NCBI GenBank assembly: GCA_036345935.2 | Contig: JADWOT020000009.1 | Coordinates: 16,976,574-17,040,573, forward strand | Origin: Taenia hydatigena | Taxonomy: Eukaryota; Platyhelminthes; Cestoda; Cyclophyllidea; Taeniidae | Length of the DNA stretch: 64,000 nt | Direction of reading: 5' to 3' | Notes under the pieces: model-generated | What the model was told of the DNA's origin: nothing | The model's input: only the letters and a program-made list of their open reading frames with translations | Databases searched by the model: none | Position numbers and translations under genes: made by a program | Part shown: positions 57,240-64,000 of the stretch, piece by piece | Layout of the letters: every line of letters starts with the position of its first letter | Position numbering within the stretch: the stretch's first letter is position 1

Positions 57240-60200
57240 ACTTTCCCTTTTCAGCAAACATGAAACCTCTGCCTTCTCCTACCCTTTTACAAGGTAGGAA
57301 AGAAAATCGGGTTCTCGGAGTATGGAATTAGACTGTGGAATATGCTGTGGATAGTTAAAAATTCGCACAGCGACGAAGAAGGCAAAGTCACTAAATAACC
57401 ATCTGTGCAGCGCCGCGCCAAGTCTCCTCTAACTTCACAATGAGACCCACCAATAGTGGCAAGTATTTAAGTTTAATATTCGTAAAGGCCGTCCTGTCAA
57501 TCGTATATTCAAGAGAGGTGTGCGGTACACAGAAACTCAAAGAGGAGAACCAATCCCTACATTGTCTTTCCATCCGCTGAAAAGCCAATCACAGGTCCAC
57601 ACGTGTCTATTTCTCTACCATTTCCTCAGCAGACCGGGAAGACCTCCTGGAGCGTTCGGCAAGTCTTAGAAATTTGCATAAATAAGTCATAATCTTCATG
57701 GATTTGAATCGCTTTGCTCTCAGAATTTATTCCATCCCACCCGTTGGCATTTATTATATTGTAGGTGAAAGTTGGACTAACTAAATATTAGCATTCATTT
57801 GCTATAAAACTTCAAGTGGAGTTTACCCCACTTTAACCCGCACAAACCACTGTCGGACACGTAAGGCATCAACAATCCAGCACGCACCCACCTTGATCTC
57901 TTAAATCAGCGGATCGAACTGAATATATCACATTTTGAGCATATCCAAACACTAAATAGGCAAATAGTTGATGTTCTGCGAAAATTAGAAGCCAAAAGTA
58001 AGGTTAAGCCAGATGTGGTGTTCATTTTGCTGTGTAAGAAAAGTGTCTACTGAAAGACTCATCAGTAGCAACTATTTCTGCACCTATTAGATTTGGGACG
58101 TCATTGAGAAGTTGGACACTGTGACGCCACTCAGTGTCAGCCTAGCAGATTAAGATGTTTTAAAGGCCTCTGGGAAGGATCATTTATACCCAAGCAGTCA
58201 ATTTGGCAATGCGGCTGATTGGATTAATGTGAGTGGAATAAAAGTTACCTTGTCCTGCTCATATCTCATGGGAAATCCGTCCTCGAGTTTACAGCAACTG
58301 CTAATGCTAGCCACTTAACTTCTTTATATTGAACAAATTTTACATGTGACTGTTTCAAACAAATAAGGAAAGAAAGCGTTTGATTTTGTGCATCATGAAC
58401 AGCAACATTTTTTATTACGAATGTGTGGCATTTGAAATAAGTATCAGACAATGCTGTATTTACTCAGGTTTGTCCCATTTCCATCTTTGCCTTCATTTTG
58501 AATAAACTTGATCCGAACTGCCGGGTGATCCTGAAGTCGCAGTAGGTCACAGCAGAATGGCAGAAAATGCACCATCAACAGGCGGAAAAGCTGGCAATTT
58601 ACTAGTCCACCCTCTGGATCATGCGTGCATTTCACGCAAAAAAATTTAACGAAACAAACCATCACGAATATCACTGCCTTCCCTCCGAGCAGTATTAGCG
58701 CCGCCTTCCTCAATCGCCCTCCCTTCCTTCCCCATTCCTCTCTCCCACCCCGATACGCCGTTTGTTTGAGCGTGTTTGGCTCATCGCCAATTCTCCCTCT
58801 TCTCATGGACCACCAATTACAATCGTCGAAACACCCCGTTTATAAAGAAGTATTTGATTGCGTATCGCCAGATTTTGAAACCTACGTGTAAACTGTGCTT
58901 GGGATACAAAGGAAAAATACGCCAACTTTGTGCTGCTCAAGACTGAATGATGCTCTTCAACGAAGGCATGTCGTTTACTATTTGGTAGTGGCGAGGAGGT
59001 AAGTCGAGGTAAGGTGTTTCTTTCTTATGCTGCCCTCATCTTTTCGCACTTCGTGTCGAAAAGATGCCAGAAACAGTTAAGAGAAGATTAGCGAAGAAGG
59101 GCTTAAATGCTATGCAGGAGTAGGTGACGTTACCTTGCCCAACTATATGCCGCAACGATCGTAAAAGCACATAAAGAGGAGCATGATATAATGTATTTCT
59201 GAAATACAATCTCCTTTCCACAGGAAGCAGCAATAACTTCTTCGAGGTAGTGGACGCAATGGGTAGTTATCAGAGTGCAAACTCGTGAAACGACAATGTG
59301 TTGCGCTTACCCCTCTTTCGATTCTGTAGTCTTGCCTCCTCAGAACGAAAGGAGTGTAATGGGGAGCAAGTCTTACATTTTTACTGTAAGGTGACGCAAT
59401 GGAGAGCGAGAGGCAATTTGTACGACACAACATTGTGCCACCACATTTCTCTTGATACGCTTTTAAGGAACTAGCTACAATCATGTCCATTTGTCCTCTT
59501 TTTATCCCTGGAGGAAATGTGAATTGATCTAGATGCACAGACAGCAATAGCTCAAAAACTTGTCGCGACTTACATAAATGACTGTAAAAAGGAGTGAAGA
59601 ATGTATGCGATCACATCAAATGCTTTCACCACTTTCCGTTGTTCTACTACTAACCAGCTCCTCAGTTCAGAGGCCAAATTTCTATACTCTACTACGATTT
59701 TTAAGTTAGGAATACCTTTTTTATTTGATGTCTAAGTACTTTTACTTACAGTATTTCTTTTATGAAAATTGGTGGTCAAAACAAACCAGTTAGCATGGGA
59801 AAACGAGGAAGATGTTAACAAGAATCCCCGAAATAGTCCTTTTCTTTACCGGATTAATTGGTTAGAGGGTTGAGATGTGTTGAGAACTATAAAACGTGAA
59901 CCAAATACTTCTGCAGCAAGAATTAACGCTTATTTTGGGTTCCAAAGCTACGAAAACCTAACAGCGGCCACTAATCTCATTCCGCAAAACGGGCGCCGCG
60001 TCCGACTTAAATGTGCATTCGACTCCACTTTTTCACAAAACGTAAATTCTTTCCCATTCATTACTTGGAAATACTCACAGTGGAATGTAGTCAGTTCGAT
60101 GCGTCCATTTGAGAGAATAAGTTGAGTGTGCGCATTCGACAGTAGGTTGTCCAAGTTTTTATTTGCACGTGGGTTAAACTCCGCTTAAACGTCTCCTTGG

Positions 60201-61350
60201 TAAATTTCTTTTGCTTACTTTATTTCATGTTTTGTAAGAGCAAACGGTAATATTTAGTCTAACTTCTTGTCCGCCAAACTATAAGCGATATTGGTTAAAA
60301 TGAACCGAATTCTTGGAACCAATCGGTGATAATCCAAGTAAGTTATGGCTCTTTTTTTTCGAAAATTGTAAGAACTTGTCAAATGCTCCAAGAGGTCATG
60401 TACCACCACTAATTGGTGGTATCCCCGTTGTGATAGAACCGCGGTAGAGGAATGGTCACACAAGTGGAGGCGCAAACGGCTTTCAGAAGGAAAGAAAGTC
60501 CATGCGGGTGGGTGGCGTTCGCCCATAAGTTCCCATCGAAATGACTTCCGGCCTAGCTGCAGGATTAACAGGAAGGCCCTTCCGAATGTCAAACTCTTCG
60601 CATTTGCCAATGTTGGCAGGTCTCATTGTAACTTGTGCCAAAAGCCCAAACAGTCAAATTCCTAGCACAGACAGTTAATGCTACAGCAAGCATGCGGATT
60701 CAGTGAATTTGCCTTCAACGTCGGTGCGAAAATCTTAGCTGTATTACAACAAATCCGCCCTTTATTTCTCTGCTTTAACAGTCTGACTTCCTTTTCTAAC
60801 TCTTGACGAGACATGAGAGGACGGTAATTTTATGCTTATCAAAATGAGGTAAGTGGACGCTTCGCATGATCGGGTGCAGCGAAGTAGCCCACTTATATCG
60901 CCCAGTAGTTGCAAAAGTCCGCTAAAGAAGATCGGGACCCCATTTTTATCCTAAAGCGTGGCCTCCCTTTGTACTACAAAGTGTAAATTCGTCTTTAAAG
61001 CTGTAAAGCTATTAAGTTATAAAGTCCGGCGCTGCCTAGTTGAAAGAGGAGTCAGTTTCTCTTTTTGCTCTTCTGTTTCTGTTTATAACCCATGGAAGGA
61101 GTGATGGATGGAAGGAGTGAAATCGTGCATTTGAACAGTCACTGAGCTTGTCTGATTCCTCTGCAGGCATTGAAGGCTTCTAGTGTGTCGCGCTGATGGC
61201 GTTAAAAGGCCTATTCACAAGCACGGATTACAAAAGTGCTCTGAGGACCTAAACACCTAAAATGTCCCTTTCCGGATGTATCATAGCGGCGCTCACCATT
61301 TGTCTGGTTCTAATGCAAGATTCGTTAAGATTAAACAGCATGTCTTCCCA
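57240..61350 (+). repeat. Older direct duplication with 16.65-20.1 kb
   Basis: The segment is collinear with 16,650-20,100 (landmarks given there), with an extra part at about 58,380-59,040 that matches the start of the window. The possible exon relic at 59,855-60,125 has a TGA codon where the first copy has Trp. No intact gene is recognised. Confidence 0.55.
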
Positions 61351-61379
61351 GGAAGGGTGGTAAGTGAATGGTAAAATAA

Positions 61380-62110
61380 GCATTTCTATTAAAGCAATAA
61401 GTAGTCACAGTATTTAAAATGGTTTTTAAACAATCTTCAAGTGCATTCCTACAGGTATCAAAGCCGATGGCACCTTCAGCCTTCGATAAAGTGACTAAGC
61501 AAAGTGTATCCATAGCGCAGCACCTTCCCATTTTTTGTACAATCATTGTCGATTATAGTCGAAGGTAGGTTTACTTCACGATCATCTCTGACAACCAAAA
61601 TGCACCCAGTGGTCGGCACTCGCGTCCACCAAATCTGACCAATTGCCAGTGAGTTCCACTGAATACCTACAACTCCATTCTTGCCTCCTCTAGCGCCATC
61701 TGTCTCCTGCCTCGAAAATAAGACACCATCACCGCCTTGAGTGTGACAAATTTGTGGATGTTATATCTGCCTCATTCTCCTAAAGTAAAGTTGAATATGA
61801 TCTAATTTTTAGCACTAAGATGATTAGACCTTGTCATGAAGCTTTGATGCATCGTGGAAAGCTGTGCCTCGCGGATTGCTCAAGTTAGAATTCGGAATGG
61901 ATTTATAACCAGTCTGTCTGGCGGTGCGCTCAGCCACCGTCACACAATACTGCACTTCACTGTAGTAATGTAACACGCTCACATCACAATGAAGCGACAG
62001 TCAAGCCAATTTTATAAAGCCGAATGGTGTTTCCTCTAGCCTTCTACCTCTTTCTGTTGCTCAGCTATCCATTGGACTTGGTTCCTGCCTTTTTAATTGA
62101 AAAAATTCTT
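61380..62110 (+). repeat. Diverged X-like segment lacking Y
   Basis: The segment matches 45,715-45,985 ('gtagtcacagtatttaa', 'gccgatggcacctt', 'gtggtcggcactcgcgtccaccaa') and then continues directly as 47,152-47,620 ('aactccattcttgcctcc', 'gccatctgtctcctgcctcg'), without the ~1.2 kb Y segment between them. It looks like the older, single-copy form of X. Confidence 0.6.
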
Positions 62111-62750
62111 GTGAGCAGTGAGACTTCGTAATTTCGCGTTTGTGTTCCGTTTAGTTGAACTAAACAAAGCTCGCTTATCGTCATTTTTGTCAACAAACCC
62201 CATCAATTTGCAGTGTTGAATGCCTCTCGGTATCCTAATTCCCTTATGTTTGTTCCAAAAGCAGGCAAGACGGGATCTCACTAACTCACCAGAGGCCTAC
62301 CGGGTACACCAATTCGCTTCCACGTGCCATACCGAAAGAAGCGTGAGCTCTCCTGGACAACGGTCGGATCACTCTCGCATACTTCAATATGCATTTACGA
62401 GGTGCAGACAACAACAAGTAAAGCTTGCTCATTGATTCACCATCGAATGCAAAATCTCGTTTCTCTTCCTCCTTCCCCATGAATTTTAGGCGAAAACTCT
62501 CAGGTCCTTAGGTGACTCTAATTAAATGGTAAGTGATTCAAATAATTCTCATTAGTTTTAATCCAGCCACTGCTCTACCTGAGGCAGTCAGCCGATATTG
62601 CTATAGGAAATTGCGCATTTTCCTATCAAATGACATTCTTTAATGAGAATTTCGAATTCCACGTCCACTTTATTTGCATTTCAGGGCGTTGTTGGGATTT
62701 GTTAGCTCTTCGCTACGACCTTTGAGCAAGGAAATGTTTCATCCTAAGAG
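62111..62750. other. No recognised gene
   Basis: No family exon or clear duplicate was seen. The short open frames are overlapped by frames on the other strand. Confidence 0.45.
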
Positions 62751-62759
62751 GGACTTAGC

Positions 62760-64000
62760 AAATTAATACAGACAAGCCTAAGCAGGTGTTACCGCATCAG
62801 ACTTTATTGAAAGGTTATTAACATCTTTACGGAGGTTATAACGGCTCTCTCTTTTCCGCCTCCATAGGAAGATGTTTCGATTCCATTTTCCTACAATATT
62901 CGCCCAACTTTGAGAGCATCACCACCAACTTCTTTTTCCTTGGTCTGATATTACCAATGCATTCCACTGGCTGTCTGCATTGTATGATGCAGACCGATCC
63001 AACTCCGATGGAACCTCTTATTAACCGTTGGAAAAGTGTGTTTTAGTAATAACGGAGTCACACCTGTACACCCGTGAAACAGTGTGGAGAGTTCACCTTG
63101 ATCTCTTCCATTCTTACATGTGAGAACACTGTGTGCTTTATCAGCAATGCAAAATGTGTCTCAGTAACTGTTTCAAAGGGAAGCATGACAACCTCCATTA
63201 GGGTTGAACATCTACGTGTGGATTGGAAGTCAGCACGAATTGAGTCGTGAGACAAGATGGACAAGAAATTGAGGTCCAAACTACCTAATCCACTTCTATT
63301 TGGACCATACCTACAAGTGGGTTCACATGGTAGCACTTTCCATCTATCCTTAAAAGCAAAATTTTTTTAAATCTTTCGTGTTGAGTCAAGAACTCTTAAC
63401 TGCGGTAGAACGAACAAGTTAAGTGTTGCCTCTTGAGGACAAACATATTGATGTGCTCTTAGCTACTGCCACTACCAATATCTTGAATACGGTGGAGACT
63501 GTACGCGCTTCCATGGTAAAATGAAAAGTACTATCAGCAAAATACTTGCCGAACAATATCTCTTCCATATTTTTTCAAGATGCAACGGCGTAGGAGTCAT
63601 TGGCAGAAGAGGCATGGCTACTACCTTACTTTAATTAAATTCACACAAATTTCCATGCCGTCCGATTACAGCGGCATTTACAAGACAACGCTGAAACAAA
63701 TTAGACCATATTTCAATAACTGCAGTGGTTTTGTAGATACAGATCAACATTTTATCCTCCTTTATTAGCGGCATAAAAGGAAAGGAACACATCGTCTTAC
63801 TAGGCATGCAGGTTTCCTGTCTGCTTGTTCTACTTGTTCCTACATCAAATCTTGCCATGGTGTGGTCGTATGCATTTTCAGCTGCAAATGTTCGAAGATT
63901 TTCAACAACTGACATGCGGGATTGAGCAATCGACTAACCCTTCATTGAAACATGTTTAATTGGTGATCTTCGAAGTTGTTTGCATAAATGGTGCCTACCT
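62760..64000 (+). repeat. R3-R4-R block running off the window
   Basis: R3 (about 62,760-63,330), R4 (about 63,400-63,560) and R (about 63,600-63,960) occur in the order and orientation seen before the 22.4, 38.9 and 49.9 kb genes. The last bases ('gcctacct') reach the strip that precedes a 3' flank elsewhere. Confidence 0.6.

Noticed and set aside
1..64000. CRISPR arrays, tRNA, rRNA, bacterial operons
   Set aside because: No regularly spaced short repeats, no convincing cloverleaf, no rRNA landmark and no dense same-strand coding were found. Intron-containing genes and TATA boxes point to a eukaryote.

Overview
This window is eukaryotic DNA, very probably from a taeniid tapeworm (Taenia/Hydatigera/Echinococcus group). 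The main evidence is a cluster of small three-exon genes of the host-protective oncosphere antigen family (45W / EG95 / TSOL type). Each has a 70-73 bp signal-peptide exon, a fibronectin type III (Fn3) exon of about 291-303 bp with phase-1 introns at both ends, and a short last exon encoding a Ser/Gly/Thr linker and a hydrophobic tail. A second pointer is a ~0.9 kb LTR element without coding capacity, of the TRIM type described in taeniids. No bacterial features (operons, Shine-Dalgarno sites, CRISPR), tRNA or rRNA were seen. Most open reading frames here are short chance frames; the real exons mostly lack their own ATG and were found through splice sites and mutual similarity.

Layout. Nine family loci are visible. 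(1) 4,664-5,258, + strand, pseudogene. (2) 8,330-10,307, -, a two-Fn3 gene whose upstream Fn3 exon is dead but which can still give an intact 153-aa product if that exon is skipped. (3) 14,985-16,640, -, two-Fn3 pseudogene. (4) 22,446-23,265, -, intact except for a stop in exon 3 that removes the hydrophobic tail. (5) 25,378-26,207, -, pseudogene whose exon 3 is cut by an inverted-repeat block. (6) 30,522-31,388, -, intact, 150 aa. (7) 38,902-39,768, -, intact, 150 aa. (8) 49,914-50,840, -, intact, 170 aa, with a GC donor. (9) 52,005-55,000, -, two-Fn3 pseudogene with a TRIM in the intron between its Fn3 exons.

The space between genes is built from duplicated blocks. A common 3' block (called R3-R4-R here) lies next to exon 3 of most copies, and a common 5' block (R5) lies beyond the promoters. 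About 30-38 kb and 38-49 kb form a recent tandem duplication carrying genes 6 and 7. Within and beside it a ~2.2 kb block (X) occurs in both orientations, making large imperfect palindromes. An older direct duplication links 16.65-20.2 kb with 57.2-61.4 kb. The window ends inside another R3-R4-R block, which predicts a further family gene just past 64 kb.

Genes 4-8 share a TATA box (CTTATAAATA on the coding strand) 40-50 bp before the ATG, so each copy looks like an independent transcription unit. Family members are known as secreted or surface proteins of the oncosphere (invading larva) and are the basis of recombinant vaccines; that role is inherited from family knowledge, not shown by this sequence. 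All similarity statements come from reading by eye; no alignment or database search was run.
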